64,000 nt of DNA from Pedobacter endophyticus (GTDB taxonomy: Bacteria; Bacteroidota; Bacteroidia; Sphingobacteriales; Sphingobacteriaceae). The DNA is taken from NCBI RefSeq assembly GCF_015679185.1, contig NZ_CP064939.1:5208001-5272000 (forward strand), read 5' to 3'. Under the pieces are notes generated by a model that searched no databases, was not told the DNA's origin, and saw only the letters and a list, made by a program, of their open reading frames with translations. The position numbers and the translations under genes are program-made. Positions 1 through 8,502 of this stretch are shown in pieces (position 1 is the first letter of the stretch; every line of letters begins with the position of its first letter).

Positions 1-1
1 T

Positions 2-442
2 ATTTTCGGCGCCTTTTTGTTCCTCAAATTACTGGGGTTGGAAAACAACATTTATGCGCAGGTGGCTATGGTAATGCTGATCGGCTTACTTGGAAAGAAT
101 GCAGTATTGATTGTGGAGTTTGCAACGCAGCGGCACAGCCAGGGGCTTTCGGTATTTAAAGCAGCCATGGAAGGTGCAAGCGTGCGTTTCCGCCCAATTT
201 TAATGACTTCGTTCGCTTTTATTGCAGGTTTAATTCCTTTGATGATTGCCTCCGGTCCCGGTAAAATTGGCAATAGAACCATTGGCTCTGCAGCCGCAGG
301 CGGTATGCTTTTCGGAACCGTTTTCGGCGTGATTGTTATCCCCGGCCTGTATTACATCTTCGGAAAAATTGCCGAAAAGCATAAGCTCATTAAAATTGAA
401 GAAGAACATCCATTAACTGAAGAAATTGAAGACAATGTTTAA
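2..442 (+). CDS. RND efflux pump inner-membrane subunit, C-terminal part (cut by window edge)
   Basis: The reading frame is open from base 2, so the gene begins before the window. What remains is the last membrane region of an AcrB/HAE1-type resistance-nodulation-division transporter, a proton-driven trimeric pump that passes drugs to an outer-membrane channel. Family motifs are visible: GLLGKNAVLIVEFA, then FRPILMTSFAFIAGLIPL, then a glycine-rich segment GSAAAGGMLFGTVFG followed by a proline-containing last helix. The tail is charged and cytoplasmic. The stop codon lies inside the start of the next gene (8-nt overlap), so the two are translationally coupled. Assignment to the HAE1 rather than the metal-pump branch is likely from the motifs but rests on only about 146 residues. 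Confidence 0.93.
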   Translation: MFGAFLFLKLLGLENNIYAQVAMVMLIGLLGKNAVLIVEFATQRHSQGLSVFKAAMEGASVRFRPILMTSFAFIAGLIPLMIASGPGKIGNRTIGSAAAGGMLFGTVFGVIVIPGLYYIFGKIAEKHKLIKIEEEHPLTEEIEDNV

Positions 443-1886
443 AAATCGAATTTATATAGTTGGTTTGGCCTTTATCTGCGCTGCTTATAGCGCATGTAAA
501 GTGCCTGATTTTGCCCAACGCCATGAAAATAAAACTGTACCCCTTGCGTTTAACGGTACCGCAGAAACAGATACCTTAAGCAGCGGCAAAGTACAATGGC
601 GCCAGTTTTTTACAGATCCATATTTGGTGAATTTAATTGATACCGCTTTAAAAAACAATCAGGAGTTAAATATTACCTTACAGGAAATTGAGATCGCCAA
701 AAACGAAATCAAAGGCAGAAAAGGGGAGCTTTTACCAACCGTTGGCTACCGCGTTGGCGCCGGGCTCGAAAAAGTAGGCAGATATACCAGTAGCGGAGCG
801 GGCGATGCATCAACAGACATTACGCCGGGAAAAGAGGTTCCGGAAGTGCTGCCCGATTATTCTTTCGGCTTAACCGCAAACTGGGAGGCCGATATATGGC
901 ACAAGCTGCGCAATGCGAAGAAGGCTGCCCTAACCCGTTATCTTTCTACAGTTGAGGGCAGAAATTTTGTGGTCACCAATCTTGTTGCCGAAATTGCCAA
1001 TACTTATTACGAATTGTTGGCACAGGATAACCAGCTCGAAATTGTGAAACAAAACATTGCCTTGCAAAGTAACGCGCTCGAGTTGATGAAGATCCAGAAA
1101 CAAGCCACCCGCGTTACCGAACTGGCGGTGCGCAAATTCGAAGCCGAGGTGTTAAGCTCTAAGAGTTTGGAGTTTGATATTCAACAACAGATTACTGAAT
1201 CTGAAAATAGGATTAACTTCTTGTTAGGTCGTTTTCCACAACCCGTTCCAAGAAACAAGTCGGGTTTTACAGACCTCGTTCCTCCAACCGTTCAGTCCGG
1301 CATTCCCTCGCAATTGTTGGCTAACCGTCCCGATATTAAACAAGCCGAATATGATCTGGCTGCGGCAAAGCTAGACGTAAACGTGGCGAAAGCACAATTT
1401 TACCCTTCGCTCGGAATTTCTGCAAGCATAGGTTATCAGGCTTTTAACCCGAATTATTTGTTGCGCACGCCAGAATCGCTGGCTTATTCGCTGGCTGCCG
1501 ATTTGGCAGGGCCCCTCATTAATAAAAACGCTATCAAGGCCGAGTATTTAACCGCTAGCGCCAAGCAGTTGCAGGCAGTTTATAATTACGAAAAGACGAT
1601 TTTGAATGGCTATATCGAAGTCGCAAACCAATTATCAAATATCAGTAACCTGCAAAAAAGCTACGATTTGAAATCGAAACAAGTGCAGGCACTAACACAA
1701 TCAATCGATATTGCGAACGATTTATTTAAATCGACACGGGCCGATTATTTTGAAGTATTAATGACTCAACGCGACGCCTTGCAATCGAAACTGGAACTTA
1801 TCGAAACCAAAAAGCAGCAGCTAAATGCCGTGGTAAATGTTTATCATGCCCTGGGCGGAGGTTGGAGCGCAAGCCCCACCCAATGA
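435..1886 (+). CDS. TolC-like outer-membrane efflux lipoprotein (NodT/OprM family)
   Basis: Outer-membrane channel partner of the upstream RND pump. I use the ATG at 435, which overlaps the pump stop and gives a proper lipoprotein signal: a hydrophobic stretch ending AYSAC with the lipidated Cys at residue 21; a TTG three codons earlier is less likely. The 483-residue length fits the family. Two OEP repeats are visible: long amphipathic helices around residues 70-110 and 165-260, and again from about 290 to 470, with the repeat-start motif SQLLANRPDIKQAEYDL near residue 300. The protein would trimerise to a barrel plus periplasmic helical tunnel. Its 3' end runs straight into the 181-bp repeat block, where parts of the motif (CCCAATGAAA) are already triplicated just after the stop. 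Confidence 0.93.
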   Translation: MFKNRIYIVGLAFICAAYSACKVPDFAQRHENKTVPLAFNGTAETDTLSSGKVQWRQFFTDPYLVNLIDTALKNNQELNITLQEIEIAKNEIKGRKGELLPTVGYRVGAGLEKVGRYTSSGAGDASTDITPGKEVPEVLPDYSFGLTANWEADIWHKLRNAKKAALTRYLSTVEGRNFVVTNLVAEIANTYYELLAQDNQLEIVKQNIALQSNALELMKIQKQATRVTELAVRKFEAEVLSSKSLEFDIQQQITESENRINFLLGRFPQPVPRNKSGFTDLVPPTVQSGIPSQLLANRPDIKQAEYDLAAAKLDVNVAKAQFYPSLGISASIGYQAFNPNYLLRTPESLAYSLAADLAGPLINKNAIKAEYLTASAKQLQAVYNYEKTILNGYIEVANQLSNISNLQKSYDLKSKQVQALTQSIDIANDLFKSTRADYFEVLMTQRDALQSKLELIETKKQQLNAVVNVYHALGGGWSASPTQ

Positions 1887-2900
1887 AAGAGCCCCACCCA
1901 ATGAAAAAGCCCCACCCAATGAAAGTTGGTGCTTTGGCTCGTTTCTACCCCGCCCTCCCCAGAAGGGAGGGCTTAAGTGGTTCGGTGGGTTAAGGTTAAA
2001 GGTTCAAACCACTTTACCGCCGTTTCCCTCTCTCCCGGAGAGGGACTTGCACTAAAGAACAACCGCTACGAACTTTGATAGGGAGAGGCTCCCCACCCAA
2101 TGAAAGTTGGTGCTTTGGCTCGTTTCTACCCCGCCCTCCCCAGAAGGGAGGGCTTAAGTGGTTCGGTGGGTTAAGGTTAAAGGTTCAAACCACTTTACCG
2201 CCGTTTCCCTCTCTCCCGGAGAGGGACTTGCACTAAAGAACAACCGCTACGAACTTTGATAGGGAGAGGCTCCCCACCCAATGAAAGTTGGTGCTTTGGC
2301 TCGTTTCTACCCCGCCCTCCCCAGAAGGGAGGGTTTAACTGGTTCGGTGGGTTGAGGTTAAAGGTTCAAACCACTTTACCCTTGTTTCCCTCTCCTCGAG
2401 GAGGACCTGTCCCGACTTTTCGGGAGGGATGTACAGACTGAGCAAAACCACCGACATTAAAAGGGAGAGGTTTAGGGCGCCAAATTTAATGCTGCGCTTA
2501 AGCTTTCTTTTTGCTTTTTGAGACAGTCTCACTTAAAGAAAGTGCTTTTAACCTAAAGTTTATGCCCTCGGGTTCAAACCACTTTCCCCCCGTTTCCCTC
2601 TCTCCCGGAGAGGGACTTGCACTACAGAACAACCGCTACGAACTTTGATAGGGAGAGGCTCTTTTATAGGGAGAGGCTTCCCACCCAATGAAAAGTTGGT
2701 GCTTTGGCTCGTATCTACCCCGCCCTCCCCAGAGGGGAGGGCTTAAGTGGTTCGGTGGGTTAAGGTTAAAGGTTCAAACCACTGTACCGCCGTTTCCCTC
2801 TCTCCCGGAGAGGGACTTGCACTACAGAACAACCGCTACGGACTTTAATAGGGAGAGGCTCTTTAATAGGGAGAGGCTTAGACGCTCAGGCTTTTTCCCT
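1887..2900. repeat. 181-bp tandem repeat block with degenerate extra copies
   Basis: Three head-to-tail copies start (at GAAAGTTGGT) at 1921, 2102 and 2283, spaced exactly 181 bp; the first two are nearly identical. The third diverges after about 100 bp. A partial copy covers about 2570-2660 and a further near-complete copy starts at 2690. Each unit holds a hairpin CCCTCCCC-AGAA-GGGAGGG and an inverted CTCTCCCGGAGAG. Open frames inside (for example 1837-2055, 2256-2441 and 2688-3011) repeat the same peptides and look like by-products, not genes. Part of the divergent segment (about 2412-2485) recurs at 25418-25495. From 2900 to 3245 I see no gene or clear element. Confidence 0.9.
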
Positions 2901-3245
2901 AAAATTTCTCGTCATCGCTCGGAACTCGTTCTGCAAATAAATAACAATACAGCATCAGTAAAAAAGAAACAACGTAAAATGCCGCAACTATGGTTAGGAA
3001 AGTGCTCATAAAATAAAATTTGGTTAGAATATATACAAAATGGCTAATCTTCGACTAAAAGTTTAACGCACTTTATTTCAATAAATTATGACTTCTGTCA
3101 ATTGGCTTTAGTTTTTTATTGACAAAGGTCAAAAAGTAATTGCGCAATGAAATCACTTGCCAATGATACAAATTAAATCGGAAAAGTAGGAGCGTTGCAT
3201 GATGAGCACGATCGCCTTACACTTTGACTGAGGGCATCTTGCCCT

Positions 3246-4208
3246 TTACCGGGCTTTAAACTTATCACGGTATTCCGTGGGCGTCATTCCAACGGTTTTT
3301 CGAAAAACTTTCCTAAACGCCTTTGGGTCGTTGTACCCCGAATTGTAAATTACCTCTGTCATTTGCTGTGTAGTTTGTTCCAACAGCTTTTTTGCCGCCT
3401 CAATCCGCGTTTGCTGCAAATACTCAATCGGCGTAATCCCAATCACCTGTTTAAAGCGCCTCACAATATTTCGCCTGCTCGATGGAATGTCTCTAATCAT
3501 CTCTTCTATCGTGGCAACATCCTGATATTTAGTTTCAATCTTCTCCTGAGCCGAGGCCACAATCTCATCGTTATGGTGGCGAATCGGTTGGAACGAACTA
3601 AAATACGATTGGTTGTGCCGATCCATATCAATAGCGAAAATTTTCGCTGCTTTAATCGCCATCTCCTTTCCGCAATGATTTTGAAGCAAATGTAAAAGCA
3701 GGTGGAATGACGAAGTTGCGCCGCCACTAGTGTATAGTTTCCCATCTTGCGTTACGGTTTTATCAGCCATTAATTTTACAAAAGGAAAGGCTTGTGCAAA
3801 GGCTTTAGAAGCGTCGACATGCGTTGTGGCAACTTTTCCATCCAATAAACCGGTTGCGCCAAGTAAAAAAGCCCCCGTACAAACCGTAGCAATCTCCGCA
3901 CTTTGTTGATATTGTTTAATCAGCCACGGAATAAATGCCGCATTTTTCGAAACCGCATTCTTAATATCGTCCGTAGTAAATGCCGGAATCAATATCAGAT
4001 CATAACTTTCTTCCGCCCGAATCGATTTCGCTTCGTAAGCACCAAACACAACATCCTTTGTATCGCCGAGGTTGAGCACACTGAGGCTGTACGGTGCATC
4101 CATCCCTTTTTCGGTGTGGAACTTGTTTGCAGTTTCAAATACATCTAAAATAGCCGCTACACTCAGCAGCTTGTATTGCTCGGTAAGCAGAATGGCAATG
4201 TTTTTCAT
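3246..4208 (-). CDS. GlxA-type transcriptional regulator (DJ-1/PfpI domain + AraC helix-turn-helix)
   Basis: A 320-residue cytosolic regulator. Residues 1 to about 190 form a DJ-1/PfpI-like (class I glutamine amidotransferase fold) domain with the nucleophile-elbow-like TVCTGAFLLGATGLLDG segment, so the Cys is kept. Residues about 215-320 form an AraC-type double helix-turn-helix ending with the family signature GYNDPKAFRKVFRKTVGMTPTEYR. GlxA-type proteins usually sense small metabolites and regulate neighbouring catabolic genes. It is transcribed away from the small-enzyme run starting at 4344, and the 135-bp gap between them may hold a shared control region; I saw no clear operator there. 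The ligand is unknown. Confidence 0.92.
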   Translation of the reverse strand: MKNIAILLTEQYKLLSVAAILDVFETANKFHTEKGMDAPYSLSVLNLGDTKDVVFGAYEAKSIRAEESYDLILIPAFTTDDIKNAVSKNAAFIPWLIKQYQQSAEIATVCTGAFLLGATGLLDGKVATTHVDASKAFAQAFPFVKLMADKTVTQDGKLYTSGGATSSFHLLLHLLQNHCGKEMAIKAAKIFAIDMDRHNQSYFSSFQPIRHHNDEIVASAQEKIETKYQDVATIEEMIRDIPSSRRNIVRRFKQVIGITPIEYLQQTRIEAAKKLLEQTTQQMTEVIYNSGYNDPKAFRKVFRKTVGMTPTEYRDKFKAR

Positions 4209-4343
4209 TTGGTTAAATGCTAGGGCATCGTAAATATATAGATTTTTGTCTGAAACGCCCCCTACATTTGACTTTTACAGCAACGATACACAATATTATT
4301 ATGGCCTAACTTTAAACTAAGTTATTAAGCTAAAAATTGGCCT

Positions 4344-4838
4344 ATGAAAACCCAACCAAATAGTACCAAAATGTACGGCATAGTGGTGTTGTACCAAATG
4401 CAAACCGACTTTTTTTTGCGGGCATTGGATGGCATCGATCAAAAAGATGCGCAAAACCGATTAAATACCCAGGCCAACCACATCGCGTGGATTACCGGAA
4501 GCGTAGTTTCAGGAAGATTTTATCTGGCCAAATTGTTGGGAATTGATGTGCAAAGCGAAACCGGTGATTTATTTGAAAACAACGCAGGCATTATCGCCGA
4601 TGCCACTTATCCGAGCCTTGCCAACTTTAAAAAAGACTGGGAGAAAATTTCGGCCCCGCTGGAGGTTGCTTTAACGCAGGTATCGGATGATAAATTGAAC
4701 GAAAACGTTGAAATGCCCGGTATGCAAATTACGCTTTTCGACATGATCAGTTTTACCAGTTACAGAGAAGCAAATTGCATTGGGCAAATTGCGCTTTGGC
4801 GCAGGCTATTAGGGTACCAAGGCATGAAATATATGTAG
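4344..4838 (+). CDS. DinB-superfamily protein
   Basis: A 164-residue all-helical protein of the DinB/YfiT superfamily, the four-helix bundle of putative metal-dependent thiol transferases such as bacillithiol transferases. Helix 1 (FLRALDGIDQKDAQNRL) and the following NHIAWITGSVVSGR segment, with a conserved His, are typical, but the C-terminal region lacks the usual HxxxH-like motif, so metal binding is uncertain. It is followed after 3 nt by a second DinB-like gene and then two further genes in one direction, which suggests co-expression. Function beyond the fold cannot be read from sequence. It is divergent from the GlxA-type regulator, a plausible controller. Confidence 0.8.
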   Translation: MKTQPNSTKMYGIVVLYQMQTDFFLRALDGIDQKDAQNRLNTQANHIAWITGSVVSGRFYLAKLLGIDVQSETGDLFENNAGIIADATYPSLANFKKDWEKISAPLEVALTQVSDDKLNENVEMPGMQITLFDMISFTSYREANCIGQIALWRRLLGYQGMKYM

Positions 4839-4841
4839 TTT

Positions 4842-5342
4842 ATGGAAAAAATAAATCGCGAAATGGGCCAATCGTTGCTGGCACTCGAAAACTTGTTAAC
4901 CAAAGTTGATCCCACCGACATCAATAAAATACCTTTCGAGGGAAGTTGGACAGCCGGTGAGCTTGTGCAACACCTTATTTTGTCGAATGGAGGTTTTGTA
5001 GAAGTCGTAAACGGATCGGCAACCGAAACGAGCAGGCCCGCCGATATGAAAATTTCGGAAATCAGAGATATCTTTTTAAATTTTGGTGTCAAGTTCGATT
5101 CGCCGGAATTTATTTGCCCCGAGAAAAAGGATTACGATAAGCTGCTGCAACTTAACGAACTCCGGCGCATCAGGGCCGAGCTGGGCAAAGCCATCCAAAC
5201 ACTCGATTTAACCAAAACCTGCAATTCGTTCGAGCTTCCTGGAATGGGCTATTTAACCCGTATGGAAGCCATGTACTTTGTACTTTACCATACCCAAAGG
5301 CATACCAGGCAGTTGGAAAACATTTACAGCAATTTAGTATGA
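4842..5342 (+). CDS. DinB-family protein
   Basis: A 166-residue helical protein with the classical DinB_2 layout: GSWTAGELVQHLILSNGG with the first metal-ligand His near residue 45, and YHTQRHTRQLENI near the C-terminus with the pair of His residues expected of the three-His metal site. These ligands make it a better candidate for an active metal enzyme than its upstream neighbour. It probably acts in the cytosol on a small thiol or a damaged compound, but no substrate can be assigned. Its TGA stop overlaps the ATG of the next gene (ATGA), which indicates translational coupling in a short operon. Confidence 0.87.
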   Translation: MEKINREMGQSLLALENLLTKVDPTDINKIPFEGSWTAGELVQHLILSNGGFVEVVNGSATETSRPADMKISEIRDIFLNFGVKFDSPEFICPEKKDYDKLLQLNELRRIRAELGKAIQTLDLTKTCNSFELPGMGYLTRMEAMYFVLYHTQRHTRQLENIYSNLV

Positions 5343-5752
5343 AGAGTGAGAAACTGAAGCTTTTAGCGCCCTATACCGGGGTTTGGACAACTGAAGGCAA
5401 AACAGTAGATGGCCATATCATCAGCGGAACTGATACCTACGAATGGTTGCCAGGCGGTTCGTTTCTGACACATAAAGTGGATGTTACCATCGGTAAAGAT
5501 GAAATTAAACTGCTCGAGATTATCTATTATGATGATTTGGAAGATGTGTTTAGGTCGCAATCCTTCGATAATCATGGCAACATCGCCGTTTCGACCCTAA
5601 AAATTATCGACGATATTATTCTTATTTTTTCCGAGCGGGAAAGGTTTCAGGGGCATTTCAAAAAAGGAAGTATAGATGGCGTTTGGGAACAGTTCACCCG
5701 AGGCAGCTGGTGCTCGTCGATGAATATCAAACTTACAAAGCAAGGCACATAA
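5339..5752 (+). CDS. Small lipocalin-like / DUF1579-like protein
   Basis: A 137-residue cytosolic protein without a signal peptide. It starts LLAPYTGVWTTEGKT, then DTYEWLPGGSFLTHKVD, a pattern seen in DUF1579 and related calycin-type (lipocalin-like) beta-barrels that bind small ligands. The rest alternates short beta-strand-like segments (EIKLLEIIYYDD, NIAVSTLKIIDD, IILIFSERERFQGHF), consistent with a small barrel. The start overlaps the stop of the DinB-family gene upstream (ATGA). Ligand and biological role are unknown; the family assignment is from pattern recognition and moderately secure. Confidence 0.72.
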   Translation: MKSEKLKLLAPYTGVWTTEGKTVDGHIISGTDTYEWLPGGSFLTHKVDVTIGKDEIKLLEIIYYDDLEDVFRSQSFDNHGNIAVSTLKIIDDIILIFSERERFQGHFKKGSIDGVWEQFTRGSWCSSMNIKLTKQGT

Positions 5753-5843
5753 ATTACCCATCATCAATAGTGTAACAGCGCTTAAATAATTAATTGTATT
5801 AATCGAATAAATAATAACCAATTTTAAATTAAAAATTAAAGAA

Positions 5844-6272
5844 ATGGCAACATTAAACACTTATTTAAACTTCAATGGTAACACCGAAGAGGCGTTCAAC
5901 TTTTACAAATCAGTTTTTGGCGGCGAATTTTTAGTTGTTCAACGCTTTGGCGACACACCGGGCTGCGACGGAATGCCGTCGACCGATAAAGAGAAAATTA
6001 TGCACATTGCACTTCCCGTGGGGCCAAACATACTTATGGGTACCGACGTTACGCAACCCATGCCCGCCGCAACCCTTGGTACGGGTATCTCAATATCTGT
6101 TGATGCTGCGAGCGAGGAAGAGGCCAAAGCCTTATTCGAAGGTTTATCTGCTGGCGGAACAGTAACAATGCCCCTCGAAAAAGCTTTTTGGGGTGCGCTG
6201 TTTGGTATGGCTACCGACAAATATGGCATCCAGTGGATGGTGAATCACGATTACGATAAAACAGATAAATAG
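5844..6272 (+). CDS. VOC-family protein (PhnB-like glyoxalase fold)
   Basis: A 142-residue member of the vicinal-oxygen-chelate superfamily, PhnB/3-demethylubiquinone-methyltransferase-like branch. The opening TLNTYLNFNGNTEEAFNFYKSVFGGEF is the hallmark first beta-alpha-beta unit. The middle IMHIALPVGPNILMGTD and the end WGALFGMATDKYGIQWMVNHDYD match the second unit. This branch has mostly uncharacterised members and often lacks full metal ligands, so catalysis is not certain. It follows the lipocalin-like gene by 91 bp and precedes a DoxX gene by 74 bp in the same direction; they may or may not share a transcript. Confidence 0.9.
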   Translation: MATLNTYLNFNGNTEEAFNFYKSVFGGEFLVVQRFGDTPGCDGMPSTDKEKIMHIALPVGPNILMGTDVTQPMPAATLGTGISISVDAASEEEAKALFEGLSAGGTVTMPLEKAFWGALFGMATDKYGIQWMVNHDYDKTDK

Positions 6273-6346
6273 AAAGAACGAATGAATGAAAACAATGGAA
6301 AGTGTGTACTTTTTTCTATTTTTAAAATAAACTAAAACCAAACGAT

Positions 6347-6727
6347 ATGAAAATTGCGGTAATTATTGCCAGAGTTTTACTGGGTGTGATGTTCCTTTTC
6401 GGGGCCATCACCTATTTTTTTAACATAAAAGTGGGCGAGATGCCCAAAATGTCTGCCGATCAAACCACGTTTATGGCTGGCGTTATGGCATCGAAATATT
6501 TGATGACGCTAATTAAGGGCACAGAACTGGTTTCGGGTATTTTATTGTTAATTGGAAGAACAGCGCCGTTGGCGGCAATTCTTATTTTTCCGGTAACGTT
6601 AAACATATTTTTGTACCACGCTTTTTTGGGGCCAGAGCAATTGCCCATGGTGGGTGCAATGTTGCTCATCAACTTGTTCTTATTTTATGCTTATCGCCAT
6701 AAGTATTTGCCAATAATTGCGAAATAG
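6347..6727 (+). CDS. DoxX-family membrane protein
   Basis: A 126-residue integral membrane protein with four predicted helices: IAVIIARVLLGVMFLFGAITYFF, YLMTLIKGTELVSGILLLIG, PLAAILIFPVTLNIFLYHAFL and VGAMLLINLFLFYAYRH. The pattern and size match the DoxX family, named after the small subunit of archaeal terminal quinol oxidase but mostly uncharacterised in bacteria, where members are linked to redox and stress functions. The polar loop after helix 1 carries the IKVGEMPKMSADQTTFM segment. It is the last gene of the run that begins at 4344; downstream lies a 1.3-kb gene-free repeat region. Confidence 0.88.
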   Translation: MKIAVIIARVLLGVMFLFGAITYFFNIKVGEMPKMSADQTTFMAGVMASKYLMTLIKGTELVSGILLLIGRTAPLAAILIFPVTLNIFLYHAFLGPEQLPMVGAMLLINLFLFYAYRHKYLPIIAK

Positions 6728-7548
6728 CAAGCGTAAAATTAACCAGATACCCATCAGCTGTCATCCGATAGCTATCGGATCTGAGGCTTTCGACTTCAGC
6801 TTGTATTGAGCCTTTCGTCTACGCTCAAGATAAACTCCAGTCGAAATGCTCAGGATGACAATATTTTTTCGTTTTATCCTTAAATTAATAGCATTGCCCC
6901 TGTCTGCGGCAGGCAGGGGATTGGAACGGATGCCAATCCGATAGCTATCGGATTTTTTCTAATTGGCAGGAGGGAAAGCTCCAAGGGAGTGCCTTTGGCA
7001 CGGAGCGTACGATGCCAAAATGCGCTGCACGTTCATTTCCGTAAAAATAAGAGGCCTAAATAATTTATTTGGAAACGATCGCTCGCAAAACCTCAAACTA
7101 TGTGACCCTATGTGCCTATGTGGTTCAATTTTGGTACGCAATTTTTCAGTTTAGAGTTATATGAAGCAACCATATACCCGCCTGACCGGACGGGCAGCAA
7201 TGCTATTAAGTTAAGCTAAGGCGCTAACTATGAACGGTCGTCATCCTTCCCGAAACTTCGGGAGGGATCTTACTGCTAAGACTTTGAGACTTGCATCAAG
7301 ATTCCCGCCTGCGCGGGAAAGACGGCAAGAATAAATCCGATAGCTACCAGATCTTATGCAGTGTTGATTGGTAAGTAAAACCTAAAACTATATGGCCTTA
7401 TATGCCTATATGGTCAACCTTTGTGCAATGCGGTCTGTCTTTAAAAGGCGCTAAATAACCATAGAGAAGATAAAGGTTGACTGGTAAGTAAAACCTAAAA
7501 CTGTATGGCCCTAAATGCCCCTGCCCATCCGGGCAAGGGCATTTAAGT
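6728..7548. repeat. Gene-free mosaic of dispersed intergenic hairpins
   Basis: No credible gene. The region contains perfect copies of the palindrome ATCCGATAGCTATCGGAT at 6763-6780 and (extended by one base on each side, then T-rich) 6935-6954, plus a decayed copy near 7327. A large imperfect inverted repeat spans about 6781-6860 (GGCTTTCGACTTCAGC against its partner near AGTCGAAATGCTCAGG). The hairpin TTCCCGCCTGCGCGGGAA lies near 7303. Copies of the CTATGTGCCTATGTGG motif occur near 7102-7124 and, decayed, near 7390. The open frames here, such as 6959-7154 on both strands, have no family features. Confidence 0.75.
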
Positions 7549-7968
7549 TAATAACCTAGCACCTGCATTTAATAACCTGGCACTTTCATTTAATAACCTA
7601 GCACCTGCACTTAATAACCTAGCACTTTCATTTAATAACCTAGCACCTACATTTAATAACCTAGTACTTACATTTAATAACCTAGCACTTACATTTAATA
7701 ACCTGGCACTTGCATTTAAAAACCTAGCACTTACATTTAATAACCTAGCACTTACATTTAATAACCTGGCACTTGCATTTAATAACCTAGCACCTACATT
7801 TAATAACCTGGCACTTACATTTAATAACCTGGCACCTGCATTTAATAACCTGGCACTTACATTTAATAACCTGGCACCTGCATTTAATAACCTGGCACTT
7901 GCATTTAATAACCTGGCACTTTCATTTAATAACCTGGCACTTGCATTTAATAACCTAGTGCCTGCAAT
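7549..7968. repeat. 21-bp tandem array, 20 units
   Basis: Twenty head-to-tail units, each 21 bp. Every unit is a 10-bp block TAATAACCTR followed by GCAC, a variable triplet (CTG, TTT, TTA, TTG or CTA) and CATT. Variation is concentrated in the R position and the triplet; other bases are nearly invariant apart from the last unit, which decays. Because 21 is a multiple of three, one minus-strand frame stays open for 143 codons as a repeating heptapeptide LLNxxAR, but it starts only at TTG and has no ribosome-binding context, so I regard it as non-coding. The array ends about 45 bp before the promoter of the next gene. A single decayed unit sits near 27250. Confidence 0.93.
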
Positions 7969-8013
7969 TTTCAATGCCTTATACCTTTCCGTGCTTTTTA
8001 GCTTTATTTAACA

Positions 8014-8043
8014 TTTGTTATTAAAGTCAAATTTGTACCTTTA
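8014..8043 (+). promoter_or_regulatory. Bacteroidota-type promoter for the DUF2147 gene
   Basis: A TTTG (-33 element) at 8014-8017 is followed after 18 bp by TACCTTTA at 8036-8043, one base from the TAnnTTTG (-7) consensus of Bacteroidota. The spacing is right and the expected start site lies about 15-20 nt before the ATG at 8066. Confidence 0.55.
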
Positions 8044-8065
8044 AAAACTAACTAGAAATAAAAAC

Positions 8066-8497
8066 ATGAGAAAGTTTCCAATTTTAATGCTGCTCTTCGT
8101 AGCGGCTTCATTTTCCGTATTTGCACAAAACAAAGATGCTATTGTAGGTAAATGGCTAAATCCATCCGGAGAGGGGCAAATTGAGATTTATAAAAAAGGC
8201 GATAAATATTACGGAAAGCTCGCTTGGATGAAAGAGCCAAACTTAAATGGAAAACCAAAACTAGATGCGAAAAATCCAGAAGAAAGACTTCAAAAAAGAC
8301 CGTTGTTAAATCTCGAAATCTTAAAGGATTTTGTTTATGAAGATGGAAAATGGACTGATGGTACCATTTACGACCCGAAAAGCGGCAAAACCTATAGCTG
8401 CAACATGACATTAAAAGGCAACGATATACTAAACATTAGAGGCTACATTGGTATTTCACTTTTAGGCCGGTCGGAAACCTTTAGACGAGTTAAATAA
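8066..8497 (+). CDS. DUF2147 exported protein
   Basis: A 143-residue secreted protein: Sec signal peptide at residues 1-20 (hydrophobic core ILMLLFVAASFSVFA, cleavage before QNKD), then a DUF2147 domain with KDAIVGKWLNPSGEGQIEIYKKGDKYYGKL near its start and GTIYDPKSGKTYSCNMTLKG and LNIRGYIGISLLGRSETFRR near its end. DUF2147 proteins are small beta-barrels of unknown function, common in Bacteroidota and some Proteobacteria. It lies 5 nt before another exported protein gene and has a recognisable promoter, so the two probably form an operon. Confidence 0.93.
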   Translation: MRKFPILMLLFVAASFSVFAQNKDAIVGKWLNPSGEGQIEIYKKGDKYYGKLAWMKEPNLNGKPKLDAKNPEERLQKRPLLNLEILKDFVYEDGKWTDGTIYDPKSGKTYSCNMTLKGNDILNIRGYIGISLLGRSETFRRVK

Positions 8498-8502
8498 TTT
8501 AC

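Noticed and set aside
2335..2532. 65-residue minus-strand frame similar to the end of the MpaB-like protein
   Set aside because: The similarity is due to the shared intergenic repeat and not to a gene; recorded as evidence for repeat capture instead.
1837..3011. Open frames sharing the same peptide (SWCFGSFLPRPPQKGG) in 1837-2055, 2256-2441 and 2688-3011
   Set aside because: They are copies of the 181-bp unit read in one frame, without independent conservation or start context.
7549..7968. Possible CRISPR array
   Set aside because: Units are head-to-tail with 21-bp period and no unique 30-40 bp spacers; no cas genes nearby.
7543..7974. 143-codon minus-strand open frame coding for a heptapeptide repeat LLNxxAR
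   Set aside because: It lies entirely within the 21-bp array, begins with TTG without ribosome-binding context, and the period being a multiple of three keeps a frame open by itself.
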